Assembly: GCF_000012845.1 (NCBI RefSeq)
Contig: NC_009615.1
Span: 2,069,501 to 2,133,500 of the forward strand
Source of the DNA: Parabacteroides distasonis ATCC 8503
Lineage (GTDB): Bacteria; Bacteroidota; Bacteroidia; Bacteroidales; Tannerellaceae
Direction: 5' to 3'
DNA: 64,000 nucleotides
The notes beneath the pieces are model-generated. The model saw only the letters and a list, made by a program, of their open reading frames with translations, was not told the origin of the DNA and did no database searches. Below, one piece after another: positions 1 to 8,971 of this stretch. Numbering within the stretch: the stretch's first letter is position 1; the number at the start of each line of letters is the position of its first letter. The translations under genes and the position numbers were made by a program.

Positions 1-172
1 AAATAATAACAAAAAAACTATTTTCTTTAAGCCATACCGGATATACCATATTTAATTTCTAACTTTACGGGTTGAAATATATTGCGGAAATCTCGCCTTT
101 GTCATACGGTAGATTAAGGATGACAAGGTATCCGTAGTATCAGGCAAGCAAAAAAGAAAAAAACAATATATA

Positions 173-1897
173 ATGATTAACAAATGGAACTTTCAAACCC
201 CATCAGAAGAAGAGTTACATAAGAGAGACCAATTGGTGGCTGAATTAGGATTCAGCCCGGTGATCTGTCTCTTGCTCGTTCAACGAGGTATCACTTCGAT
301 CGAAGAGGCGAAGAAATTCTTTAAACCCAGCTTGAACGATTTGCACGACCCGTTCCTTATGCCGGATATGGATAAGGCGGTGAGGCGCTTGAACAAAGCC
401 TTAGGGAATAAAGAAAAGATTTTGATCTACGGCGATTACGACGTGGATGGAACGACAGCGGTATCGCTCGTCTTCAAGTATTTAAGACCTTACTCGTCTA
501 CCTTGGATTTCTATATCCCGGACCGGTACGACGAGGGGTACGGTATCTCTTACAAGGGTATCGATTATGCCGCCGAGAACGGCGTGTCGCTGGTTATCTC
601 GCTGGATTGCGGTATCAAAGCGATCGAGAAGATCGAGTACGCCAAGGAGAAAGGCATCGACTTTATTATTTGCGACCACCATATGCCGGACGCCACTTTG
701 CCGGACGCTGTCGCCGTATTGGATGCCAAGCGCTCGGATTCTATCTATCCGTATGAGCATTTATCGGGTTGCGGAGTGGGATTCAAGTTCATGCAGGCGT
801 TCGCCAAGAGCAATAATTTCCCGTTCTCGGATCTGGAGAAGTTGTTGGAGCTGACAGCGGTCAGTATCGCCTCGGATATCGTCCCGATTACGGGAGAGAA
901 CCGCATCCTCGCCTATTACGGGCTGAAGCAATTGAACAGCAACCCCAGCCTCGGGCTGAAAGGGATTATCGATATCTGCGGATTGACCGGAAAGGAGATC
1001 ACGATCAGTGATATCGTCTTCAAGATCGGTCCCCGTATCAACGCTTCCGGCCGTATGATGAACGGGAAGGAGGCGGTGGAACTGCTACTGTCCAAGGATA
1101 GCGCCAGTGCCCGGGAGAAGAGCGAGAGCATCAACCAATATAATGAGGAACGCCGAGAATTGGACAAGAAGATCACCGACGAGGCTAACGCTGTCATCGA
1201 CGAAGTAGAGAACATGGATGACCGGAAGGCGATCGTGGTGTATAACCCGGGATGGCACAAAGGCGTGATCGGTATCGTAGCGTCCCGTTTGACCGAGAAG
1301 TATTACCGTCCGGCGGTCGTTCTTACCAAATCGTCCGAGTTGATCACCGGATCGGCACGTTCCGTAACAGGCTTCGATATTTACAAGGCGATAGAGAGTT
1401 GCCGGGATTTATTGGAGAATTTCGGGGGACATACCTACGCCGCCGGGCTTTCCCTTCGGGAGGAGAACCTAGAGGCATTCACCGAGCGTTTCTTGAAGAT
1501 CGCATCCGAGGAGATCATACCGGAGCAGATGATCCCGCAGATCGATATCGACGCTATCTTGGATTTGAAAGAGATCAACCAGAAGTTCGTGAACGACCTA
1601 AAGAAGATGAGTCCGTTCGGGCCGGACAACCAAAAGCCCGTATTCTGTTCGCTTGGCGTAAAGGACTACGGCACCAGTAAGCTCGTGGGTAAGGAACTGG
1701 AGCATCTCAAGCTGGAATTGATCGACGGAAACTCAAGCACCCCCATGCACGCCATCGCTTTCGGCATGCACAGGTACAACGACCATATCAAGGGTATGAA
1801 GCCTTTCAACATCTGTTACACGGTGGAGGAGAACACCTACAACGGCAACACCTCTATCCAGCTGATGATCAAAGACATCAAACCCGACGATATATGA
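173..1897 (+). CDS. recJ: Single-stranded-DNA-specific exonuclease RecJ
   Basis: RecJ degrades single-stranded DNA 5' to 3' in recombinational and mismatch repair in the cytoplasm. The 574-aa length is normal for the family. The DHH-superfamily metal motifs are visible: YGDYDVDG near residues 86-93, the DHH signature at 168-170 inside FIICDHHMPD, and the DHHA1-type SGR motif in RINASGRMMNG. A C-terminal OB-like part follows. The gene sits 9 bp before recQ in the same direction, so the two are very probably one repair operon. The start is an ATG after an A-rich leader. No clear TAnnTTTG promoter was seen in the 172 bp available upstream. Confidence 0.95.
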   Translation: MINKWNFQTPSEEELHKRDQLVAELGFSPVICLLLVQRGITSIEEAKKFFKPSLNDLHDPFLMPDMDKAVRRLNKALGNKEKILIYGDYDVDGTTAVSLVFKYLRPYSSTLDFYIPDRYDEGYGISYKGIDYAAENGVSLVISLDCGIKAIEKIEYAKEKGIDFIICDHHMPDATLPDAVAVLDAKRSDSIYPYEHLSGCGVGFKFMQAFAKSNNFPFSDLEKLLELTAVSIASDIVPITGENRILAYYGLKQLNSNPSLGLKGIIDICGLTGKEITISDIVFKIGPRINASGRMMNGKEAVELLLSKDSASAREKSESINQYNEERRELDKKITDEANAVIDEVENMDDRKAIVVYNPGWHKGVIGIVASRLTEKYYRPAVVLTKSSELITGSARSVTGFDIYKAIESCRDLLENFGGHTYAAGLSLREENLEAFTERFLKIASEEIIPEQMIPQIDIDAILDLKEINQKFVNDLKKMSPFGPDNQKPVFCSLGVKDYGTSKLVGKELEHLKLELIDGNSSTPMHAIAFGMHRYNDHIKGMKPFNICYTVEENTYNGNTSIQLMIKDIKPDDI

Positions 1898-1906
1898 GGA
1901 GGACAG

Positions 1907-3823
1907 GTGGACGTCTACCATAAGATATTAGAGAAGTATTGGGGATACCCTGCTTTTCGCCCCTTGCAGGAGGATATTATCCATTCCGTCTGTGCCGGAA
2001 AAGATACGCTTGGGCTGATGCCTACGGGTGGTGGTAAATCCATCACCTTTCAGGTGCCGGCATTGGCGATGGAGGGGATTTGCATCGTCGTCACTCCCTT
2101 GATCGCATTGATGAAAGACCAAGTGGAGAACTTACGCCGGGTCGGCATCAAGGCTACGGCCGTTTATTCGGGCATGAGCCGGCAAGAGATCATCACGCAA
2201 CTGGAGAATTGCATCTTCGGGGGGTATAAGTTCTTATATGTCTCCCCGGAGCGGCTTAGTACGGATATTTTCCGGGTCAAGATGGAGGCCATGCAGGTTT
2301 GTCTGCTGGTAATCGACGAGAGTCACTGTATCTCGCAATGGGGATATGATTTCCGTCCTTCTTATCTCAATATCGCTGAGATCCGGGACTTATTGCCGGG
2401 TGTTCCGGTATTAGCCTTGACCGCCACGGCTACCCCGGAAGTGGTGAATGACATACAAGAGCGTCTGCGGTTCAAGGAGAAGAACGTATTTCAAAAGAGC
2501 TTCGCCCGCAAAAATCTGGCTTATATTGTCCGGAAGACGGAGGATAAGTTAAATACACTCGTTTATATATTGGGAAAAGTTCCGGGTACGGCCATCGTAT
2601 ATGTCCGCAACCGGAAACGCACCAAGGAGATCGCCCTCATGCTGCAACAGGCGGGTATCTCCGCCGATTTCTTCCATGCCGGGTTAAACCGTGACGAGAA
2701 AGAACTGCGTCAGGCCCGTTGGAAAAACAACGAGTGCCGGGTAATCGTATCGACCAACGCTTTTGGTATGGGTATCGATAAGCCGGACGTGCGATTGGTC
2801 GTGCATATGGATATGCCGGGATCGTTGGAGGAATATTATCAAGAGGCCGGACGCGGGGGGCGTGATGAGAAGAAAGCCTTCGCCGTGGCTCTTTGTTCCT
2901 CCACGGATAGCGCCAAGCTAAAGAAACGGCTGGCGGATGAGTTTCCGGACAAGGAGTTTATCTATCGGGTCTATGAGGCGTTGGGTAATTATTACCAGAT
3001 CGCCGTAGGGTACGGGCTAGATACGGTACACGATTTCTCATTGACGGATTTCTGTTCCGCTTATAAGTTCTCTTTATTGCAAGCGCATCATGCCTTGAAG
3101 ATCCTTGGGCTATCGGGCTATATCGAATATACGGAGGAGGTAGACAACGCTTCCCGCCTGATGTTCACAGCTACCCGTGACGAGCTTTACAGGTATTTAA
3201 GTGAGAACAAGCGAACGGATGAGGTGATTCAGACAATCTTGCGTTCTTACACCGGGTTATTCGCAGATTATGTTTATATAGATGAGAGCGTAATCGCCAC
3301 CCGTGCGAGAGTGACACCTCACGAGGTGTATGAGACCTTGGTAGGTTTATCCAGATACCGGATCGTAAACTACATCCCGCATAAGAAAACCCCGTTGATT
3401 ATCTATACCCAGACCCGGGAGGAACAGCGGTACCTTTCCATACCCCGCTCGGCGTATGAGGAACGCAAGGAGCGTTTCGGGAAACGGATCGAGAAGGTGC
3501 TGGAATATATCAACGAGGAGCGGGTATGCCGTAGCCGCATGCTCCTATCCTATTTCGGCGAGGAAGATTCCGCCCCTTGTGGCTGTTGCGACGTATGCCT
3601 ATCGAAGCATGAATCACAGCTTATGAATTGGGAATTCAACGCTATCCGGGAAAGTCTCATAAAGATATTGGCCGGGGAATCCCCTATCCCCGTGAAAGAA
3701 CTTATTGAGAAATTACCTTTCCCTCAAGAGAAAATCCTCACGGCCATCCGCTTTCTGGCGGATCAAGATCCCCGATTCACATTAAGCGACGGCTATCTAT
3801 CGCACGAGGATTCAGCAAAATAG
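1907..3823 (+). CDS. recQ: ATP-dependent DNA helicase RecQ
   Basis: RecQ is a 3'-5' SF2 helicase that works with RecJ at stalled forks and gaps. Walker A is TGGGKS (Lys 44) and the DEAH-type box is DESH at 137-140, followed by the RecQ aromatic-rich loop around SQWGYDFRPSY. The helicase C-terminal domain carries GRGGRD. The RQC zinc site is visible as CRSRMLLSYFGEED followed by CGCCDVC. At 638 aa the protein is slightly longer than E. coli RecQ. The start is a GTG at 1907, 9 bp after the recJ stop and preceded by GAGGAGGAC, an unusually good Shine-Dalgarno for this phylum. An ATG at 1894 is out of frame. Confidence 0.95.
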   Translation: MDVYHKILEKYWGYPAFRPLQEDIIHSVCAGKDTLGLMPTGGGKSITFQVPALAMEGICIVVTPLIALMKDQVENLRRVGIKATAVYSGMSRQEIITQLENCIFGGYKFLYVSPERLSTDIFRVKMEAMQVCLLVIDESHCISQWGYDFRPSYLNIAEIRDLLPGVPVLALTATATPEVVNDIQERLRFKEKNVFQKSFARKNLAYIVRKTEDKLNTLVYILGKVPGTAIVYVRNRKRTKEIALMLQQAGISADFFHAGLNRDEKELRQARWKNNECRVIVSTNAFGMGIDKPDVRLVVHMDMPGSLEEYYQEAGRGGRDEKKAFAVALCSSTDSAKLKKRLADEFPDKEFIYRVYEALGNYYQIAVGYGLDTVHDFSLTDFCSAYKFSLLQAHHALKILGLSGYIEYTEEVDNASRLMFTATRDELYRYLSENKRTDEVIQTILRSYTGLFADYVYIDESVIATRARVTPHEVYETLVGLSRYRIVNYIPHKKTPLIIYTQTREEQRYLSIPRSAYEERKERFGKRIEKVLEYINEERVCRSRMLLSYFGEEDSAPCGCCDVCLSKHESQLMNWEFNAIRESLIKILAGESPIPVKELIEKLPFPQEKILTAIRFLADQDPRFTLSDGYLSHEDSAK

Positions 3824-3827
3824 CACG

Positions 3828-3919
3828 ATGCCCATCGTAAGCTCCTTAGAATGCCCATTGTTAGCTTGCTAGAATGCCCATCATAAGGAGCTTACAATGG
3901 GCATTCTAATAAACCATGT
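3828..3919. repeat. Intergenic 23-bp tandem repeat with inverted last unit
   Basis: Three imperfect 23-bp units begin at 3828, 3851 and 3874, each starting ATGCCCAT and mostly ending TTAGA or TTACA. The array closes with an inverted copy: AGAATGCCCAT (3871-3881) pairs perfectly with ATGGGCATTCT (3897-3907), and GTAAGCTCCTTA pairs with TAAGGAGCTTAC (3884-3895). It lies between the converging recQ and ThuA genes and may fold as a shared 3' structure. See the 22-bp array family described in the findings. Confidence 0.8.
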
Positions 3920-3920
3920 A

Positions 3921-4832
3921 TCACCGCTTATAATTACTCCGATTAGATACTTGTTTTTCCGTCGGGAAATCAGCGGGAACCTTTTGGGTTACCTTGCCGG
4001 TAGCGGCCCATTCCGCACCTCTTAACAAGGTAATCTGGAAGCCGGCGCATTGCATAGCCGGACAATTCTCTACCGTTTCCCCCGCGTGCCCTAACATCGT
4101 ATGAAATATACGGGCATTCCCATAATCAACCGTAAAGATCAACGGCTCCTCACGGCCGGAGCCTCCGGTCTCCTTATCCGAATAAGCCGTATACAAGCAA
4201 TCCTTTATATTTCCCGGGCCACGCATACGATCATATAACTCATCCTGCGCATGTTTCCATTTATTCGGCAGCCCCTTCATGATCGGATGCTCATGGTTCC
4301 GGGCATTCAGCACATACTCATGCTGCTTGCCATGAGAGCCACCCACGCCCGCCGAGCTATCCTTTATCAACTTACCATCGCTCCAATATACATAGGGTCC
4401 CGCTTTCTCATCCCGGTTCTCCCAACCGCCCAAGGCACAAATCTTATTGTATTCCGGCCAGTTCACGAAGGCGTTATCAGCGGCATGATAGACCACGACA
4501 CCTCCACCTCCTCGCACATATTCCAAGAAACGACGGTTTGTCTCCTCCGGCCAAGCATCCCCATTATAATCCAGCACCACCAGCTCGTAAGGACTGAAAT
4601 CCAAGACAAAGCCGGACATATCCTTCCCTGCCTCCGGAGAGACCGCGAAATCCACGGAGAAGCGTCCCGAGTTCTCCAATATCTGTTTAAGCACCACATG
4701 GCTCACCTGCCAATTATGGTTATTCTGCCCCGTTATTAATAACGTCTTGATCGGCTTACGGGCCGACATGCCGCATACAACCAGTAAAGCGGCCAAAAGG
4801 AAAACGACCTTCCTACAAAATACATGTCTCAT
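3921..4832 (-). CDS. Exported ThuA-domain protein (trehalose-utilisation-like)
   Basis: This 303-aa protein belongs to the ThuA-like family, a glutamine-amidotransferase-like fold common in Bacteroidota sugar loci, whose biochemical role is poorly defined. The first about 24 residues form a signal peptide (basic start, then VFLLAALLVVCGMSA), so it should be periplasmic. Family features seen are the first beta strand LLITGQNNHNW, VVYHAADNAF in the middle and TMLGHAGE near the C-terminus. It lies 40 bp downstream of the ROK kinase on the same strand and is probably co-transcribed, which suggests carbohydrate metabolism. The family call is firm; the substrate is unknown. Confidence 0.85.
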   Translation of the reverse strand: MRHVFCRKVVFLLAALLVVCGMSARKPIKTLLITGQNNHNWQVSHVVLKQILENSGRFSVDFAVSPEAGKDMSGFVLDFSPYELVVLDYNGDAWPEETNRRFLEYVRGGGGVVVYHAADNAFVNWPEYNKICALGGWENRDEKAGPYVYWSDGKLIKDSSAGVGGSHGKQHEYVLNARNHEHPIMKGLPNKWKHAQDELYDRMRGPGNIKDCLYTAYSDKETGGSGREEPLIFTVDYGNARIFHTMLGHAGETVENCPAMQCAGFQITLLRGAEWAATGKVTQKVPADFPTEKQVSNRSNYKR

Positions 4833-4872
4833 GGTATGAATCAGATTTAAGTAAACAATTGATTATCCGTCT

Positions 4873-5739
4873 TTATTTATCATAACAAAGGGAAGCGGCA
4901 CCGAATAGCCCCGGATTCTCCAGCTTAGAGAAACGTATCTTCAAGTTCTTGATAGAGTTCGGATAAGCGAAATCCTTCAAGTCCTCATACATGCTCTCCT
5001 CAAACAACTCATGGGCGGCGGTCACCGAGCCTCCGAAGACGATCATCTCCGGATCTACCGTCAATACCACGATCTTGATAGCGGCGGCCACATGTACGCC
5101 CAACTGCCGGTAAGCCTCCAGCGCCTGCTCGTCCTTCCGCATCGCACGGGTGTACATCTCCTTCCCATCCACGCCCCATACGTTCATGAAATAGGAACCG
5201 CTACAGAAATATTCCAAGATATGACCTTGGTAGGGAATCATGCCAAATTCTCCCGAGCCACAATTAGCGTCGGCCAACAGCTTGCCATTCTGGATAATTC
5301 CACCCCCCAAGCCCGTACCCAAGGTGAGACCCACGAAGTTATCAACCGTCTTTCCTTCGCCAAAGATACGCTCACCCAGAGCGAAGCAATTCGCGTCGTT
5401 ATCCACATAAACCGGCACGGAGAAGCAAGCCTCCAATATCTCCTTCAAATGTACCTCCTCCCAATGCGGGATATTCACCACGTTATATACGATCCCCTTC
5501 TCACGATCCACCACGCTCGGCACACCGATACCGATAGCTACCACACTCTCGTCCCACACGGAACGGATCACCTCTATCAAAGCCTCCAATGTCTCCTCGC
5601 AATCCGCGGCGTCCTTGGGAGTCGGGGCGCTCCCCTGAGCCACTAATCGATCCCCTACGATACGGCCGGCACGCATATTCGTCCCCCCTAAATCCACTCC
5701 GATATAAGCGTTTTTCTTCTCTACACTCATTCTTTCCAC
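4873..5739 (-). CDS. ROK-family sugar kinase (glucokinase-like)
   Basis: A cytoplasmic ROK sugar kinase of 288 aa that should phosphorylate a hexose or amino-hexose with ATP. The phosphate loop GVDLGGTNMRAG is at about 14-25 and the catalytic Asp is in VDNDAN (about Asp 115). LTLGTGLGGGI is the second glycine-rich signature. The usual ROK zinc site (GHxxxx...CxCGxxGCxE) is missing: the region reads GEFGMI and later LEYFCSG, so it lacks the His and the Cys triad. Bacteroidota have such zinc-less ROKs, but the substrate cannot be read from sequence. A TAGCTTTG -7 box at 5765-5772 fits the ATG at 5739; Met 4 is an alternative start. Confidence 0.88.
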   Translation of the reverse strand: MERMSVEKKNAYIGVDLGGTNMRAGRIVGDRLVAQGSAPTPKDAADCEETLEALIEVIRSVWDESVVAIGIGVPSVVDREKGIVYNVVNIPHWEEVHLKEILEACFSVPVYVDNDANCFALGERIFGEGKTVDNFVGLTLGTGLGGGIIQNGKLLADANCGSGEFGMIPYQGHILEYFCSGSYFMNVWGVDGKEMYTRAMRKDEQALEAYRQLGVHVAAAIKIVVLTVDPEMIVFGGSVTAAHELFEESMYEDLKDFAYPNSIKNLKIRFSKLENPGLFGAASLCYDK

Positions 5740-5764
5740 GATATTAAATTAGATTATACTCCCA

Positions 5765-5772
5765 CAAAGCTA
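5765..5772 (-). promoter_or_regulatory. Candidate -7 box of the ROK kinase promoter
   Basis: On the minus strand this reads TAGCTTTG, matching the Bacteroidota -7 consensus TAnnTTTG. The implied start site lies about 15-20 nt before the ATG at 5739. It directly follows the T-tract of the upstream terminator. No clear -33 TTG was found at the usual distance. Confidence 0.55.
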
Positions 5773-5774
5773 AC

Positions 5775-5808
5775 AAAAAAGGCAATGTTACGAATAACAT
5801 CACCTTTT
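5775..5808 (-). terminator. Terminator upstream of the ROK kinase
   Basis: On the minus strand AAAAGG-TG-ATGTT pairs with AACAT-TG-CCTTTT around a 6-nt loop, and a T-run follows. It should end leftward transcripts coming from the transporter gene and separate them from the ROK/ThuA unit. Confidence 0.6.
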
Positions 5809-5867
5809 AAACTGATAAATTTAATACATCTATGCTTTTTATTTTCCCCGGCGTCAACTCCATCCAG

Positions 5868-5958
5868 CACGTATACCGACATCGCCTCACGCCTACGCTC
5901 GCATAGGCCAACGTCGATATACGTGTGAGGCAATGCCGATATACGTGTAAGACGGCAC
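5868..5958. repeat. Intergenic 22-bp repeat with long dyad
   Basis: Two direct units starting CGATATACGTGT lie exactly 22 bp apart (5915 and 5937). A third copy at 5868-5890 is inverted and pairs with 5925-5947 in 20 of 23 positions. GCCTA/TAGGC forms a smaller hairpin in between. The array is in the 3' region of the transporter gene, just after its stop codon. Confidence 0.75.
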
Positions 5959-5974
5959 CATTATAACTACCGCA

Positions 5975-7651
5975 TCAAGCGAAGAACAAGATCAATAATT
6001 GCGCCGTAAGTACCCTCAAGAACATGGTCAAGGGGTATACCGTAGCGTAACCTACGGAAGGAGCGTCGTTTCCAGCCGTAGCGTTCGAGTAAGCCAAAGC
6101 GGGCGGATCCGTCGTACTACCGGCGATCAAGCCCATTAAGGTGAAATAATTGATCTTATAGAAATAACGGCCTACACAACCGATGATCAGCAAAGGAATC
6201 GTTGTGATAATGAAACCGTAACCGATCCAAGCGAATCCACCATTGTTCACGATCGTATCCACAAAACCATCGCCGGCACTGATACCCACACAAGCGAGGA
6301 AGAGGGTGATACCGATCTCACGCAACATCAAGTTAGCGCTCTGGGTCGTATAGGTAACCAGCTTATAACGGTAACCAAAACGGCTAATCAAGATCGCCAC
6401 GATCAACGGACCTCCCGCCAAACCTAACTTAACCGGTTGCGGAATGCCCGGGAACGTGATAGGAATACTCCCCAAGACAATACCGAGGGCAATGCCGATA
6501 AAGATCGTGATCAAGTTCGGCTCGTTCAAGCGTTTCAAGGAGTTACCCAATACCTTTTCTACATTCGAGACAGCCGTCTCGGTACCCACCACATTCACAC
6601 GGTCGCCCACCTGCAACGTCAGAGCCGGCGTAGCTACCAAGTCCACGCCCGCACGGTTGATACGGGTGATATTGATACCATATAATTTACGCAGTTTCAA
6701 CTGTCCCAGCTTCTTGCCGTTCAACTCCGGTTTCGTGATCAAGATACGGCGGTTGATAAACTGGCTCTCCATACGAATCCATTGCTTGCGCTCCATATCG
6801 ATCTCCTCGCCAATGAATGTCTTTACGGACTCGGCATCTTGATCGGTCGTGATCACGAAAATCTTATCATCCTCATTCAAGATCGTACCGGCGGAAGCGA
6901 TCTCGATCTGCTTGTTATCATTACGCCATACACGGGAAATCACGAAATCCAGATGATCCATCAAACCGGATAACTCCCCTACCGTCTTACCGAAAACCGC
7001 CGGGTTCTTTACGACCAGCGAGATCGGTTTCGCCTCATTCGTATGCGAGGCATCCTCCTTATTCAAATCGTCATTCTCCTTATCGAAATTCACACGGAAT
7101 ACGTAACGTACGAAAATGATCGAAAGAATAATACCGATCACGCCCAGCGGATAAGCCACGGCGTAACCCAAGGCGATCGTATTATCTGAAACCCCGTACA
7201 TATCGGAATAAGCCTGCTGAGCCGCACCTAATCCGGGGGTATTCGTCACCGCCCCCGATAAAATACCCACCATCGTAGGCATCGGAATACCTGTCACGAA
7301 ATGCAATACCAAAGCCGTAGCCACGCCAAGGAAGACAATTCCACAGGCTAGCATATTCAACGTGATTCCCCCCTGCCTAAAAGACGAGAAGAAACCCGGC
7401 CCGACTTGCATACCTACCGAATAAACAAATAAGATCAATCCAAATTCCTTAAAGAAATGAATCACATTGTGGTTAACCGTAAACCCAAAATGCCCTAAAA
7501 TAATACCTACAAACAACACCAAGGTAATCCCAAGCGAAATCCCAAACACCTTTATCTTTCCCAACTGAATGCCGGCGGCAATCACGAAAGATAGTAAAAG
7601 GATAGAATGCCCGATACCTTCTCCCCATAATAAGTCGTTTATCCAATCCAT
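5975..7651 (-). CDS. AspT/YidE/YbjL-type membrane transporter with two TrkA_C domains
   Basis: This inner-membrane protein has the layout of the AspT/YidE exchanger family: a hydrophobic half of several helices, two consecutive TrkA_C (RCK_C) cytoplasmic domains in the middle ([15 protein letters not shown]... and [14 protein letters not shown]...), then a second homologous hydrophobic half. Both halves carry the small-residue motif seen in AspT ([15 protein letters not shown] and [14 protein letters not shown]). The frame is open to 7705, but I chose the ATG at 7651 because [10 protein letters not shown] leads directly into the first helix and the extra 18 residues look untypical. Relatives exchange aspartate/alanine; the substrate here is unknown. 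It is divergent from the cyclophilin gene. Confidence 0.85.
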   Translation of the reverse strand: MDWINDLLWGEGIGHSILLLSFVIAAGIQLGKIKVFGISLGITLVLFVGIILGHFGFTVNHNVIHFFKEFGLILFVYSVGMQVGPGFFSSFRQGGITLNMLACGIVFLGVATALVLHFVTGIPMPTMVGILSGAVTNTPGLGAAQQAYSDMYGVSDNTIALGYAVAYPLGVIGIILSIIFVRYVFRVNFDKENDDLNKEDASHTNEAKPISLVVKNPAVFGKTVGELSGLMDHLDFVISRVWRNDNKQIEIASAGTILNEDDKIFVITTDQDAESVKTFIGEEIDMERKQWIRMESQFINRRILITKPELNGKKLGQLKLRKLYGINITRINRAGVDLVATPALTLQVGDRVNVVGTETAVSNVEKVLGNSLKRLNEPNLITIFIGIALGIVLGSIPITFPGIPQPVKLGLAGGPLIVAILISRFGYRYKLVTYTTQSANLMLREIGITLFLACVGISAGDGFVDTIVNNGGFAWIGYGFIITTIPLLIIGCVGRYFYKINYFTLMGLIAGSTTDPPALAYSNATAGNDAPSVGYATVYPLTMFLRVLTAQLLILFFA

Positions 7652-7759
7652 GCTAAAATCTTTAAAAATCTTATTACCTATTAATAAAGACGCGAAGTTA
7701 GGCATTTACTTTGTGTTTTACAACATAACACCTATATTTACCTTTTAAATTAAAATCTC

Positions 7760-8569
7760 ATGAAAAAGATATATTACATTTTATCAGCATTGTTCCTTTG
7801 CGTGGTAGCCACCTCGGCGCAAGAAGCTGGAAAAACGGTAGTTATTAAAACCAATGTAGGTACTATGAAGGCCATCCTGTACGATGATGTGCCTAATCAC
7901 ACCCGTACTTTCATCGAACGGGCAAAACGGGGGGATTTCAACGGGACCTTATTCACCCGTGTCCTGCCGGAGTTTATGATCCAAGGAGGAGCCCCGGATT
8001 CCAAGAACGCTCCCGCCGGTGCTAAATGCGGCTTTGGAGATCCTTCCGCCGAGATACCGCCCGAGATCAACGAGAAATATTTCCATAAGAAAGGAGCCTT
8101 GGCCGCTCCCCGCCAACCGGACGATATCAACCCGCAAAAGAAATCGGATATGTCGCAATTCTTTATCGTGCAGGGGAAGGTCTATAGGGAAACCGAACTG
8201 GATACGTTAGAGCGTACCGCCAACTATCCGGCCCGGCAAAAGGCCCTGAAGGAGTTTTATGCGCCGGTACGTGCGGAGCTGAATATGATAAAGATGAGTA
8301 ACAAACGGGAGTACCAGAAGCGATTGAGAGCGATCAACGCCCAGATAGACTCCGTTATTCAAGCAACTCCCGGGCATTTGCTATTTACGGACGAGCAACG
8401 GAAGGCTTATACCACCGTAGGCGGTTGCCATCATCTGGACGGCACCTATACGATCTTCGGGGAGCTGACGGAGGGATTCGACGTTTTGGATCAGATCGCC
8501 ACCCAGCCAAAAGACCAGAATGACCGTCCGAAGAAAGACATCCGCATCCAAAGTATAACGATCGAATAA
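7760..8569 (+). CDS. Exported cyclophilin-type peptidyl-prolyl cis-trans isomerase
   Basis: A 269-aa cyclophilin-like PPIase that should assist protein folding in the periplasm. Residues 1-20 are a signal peptide (YYILSALFLCVVATSAQ). Cyclophilin core elements are visible: NVGTMKAILYDDVPNHTRTF, GTLFTRVLPEFMIQGG, a MSQFFIVQG strand and TIFGELTEGFDVLDQIA near the end. A charged helical insert of about 70 residues (roughly 130-200) splits the domain, as in many Bacteroidota exported cyclophilins. The next gene starts 12 bp downstream and is probably co-transcribed. Confidence 0.92.
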   Translation: MKKIYYILSALFLCVVATSAQEAGKTVVIKTNVGTMKAILYDDVPNHTRTFIERAKRGDFNGTLFTRVLPEFMIQGGAPDSKNAPAGAKCGFGDPSAEIPPEINEKYFHKKGALAAPRQPDDINPQKKSDMSQFFIVQGKVYRETELDTLERTANYPARQKALKEFYAPVRAELNMIKMSNKREYQKRLRAINAQIDSVIQATPGHLLFTDEQRKAYTTVGGCHHLDGTYTIFGELTEGFDVLDQIATQPKDQNDRPKKDIRIQSITIE

Positions 8570-8581
8570 TTCACCACTCCT

Positions 8582-8971
8582 ATGTTAAAGAGAGATTTCA
8601 TCATGGTACAGATCGAGGAACTGGGCAAAGTGATCGCCCAGATCATCTTCAATCGTAATTCCAACGATGGGGCACGCAAGAACCCCGAGTTAATCCAATC
8701 CGTCTACACATTCTTAAAACTGGATAACGATTTCTTGCTGAACACGCCTATCGACGGTATCCGCACTTATCTGGACGGTGATGATTCGTGCGGCCTCCAA
8801 CGCATGGAGCTGGCGAGCAAGACCTTGCTGGAAGAAAGTTTCCTTTTGCCGGAGGCGCAAGGTAAAAAACTCCGGGCAAGAGCGAAAGAGCTATTGGAAT
8901 ATATCCAACGCAACGACACTACGTTCTCGTTGGAACGAGTGGCGTTGCTGGAAGAGATAAATAACTATTGA
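8582..8971 (+). CDS. Small cytoplasmic protein, DUF6483-like
   Basis: The 129-aa product begins MLKRDFIMVQIEELGKVIAQ, which resembles the DUF6483 family as I remember it; no function is assigned to that family. It has no signal peptide and is rich in charged helices. It follows the cyclophilin by 12 bp. Its last 7 bp overlap the 3' end of the converging GH43 gene, so the two transcripts meet tail to tail with no room for a terminator. Confidence 0.75.
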   Translation: MLKRDFIMVQIEELGKVIAQIIFNRNSNDGARKNPELIQSVYTFLKLDNDFLLNTPIDGIRTYLDGDDSCGLQRMELASKTLLEESFLLPEAQGKKLRARAKELLEYIQRNDTTFSLERVALLEEINNY

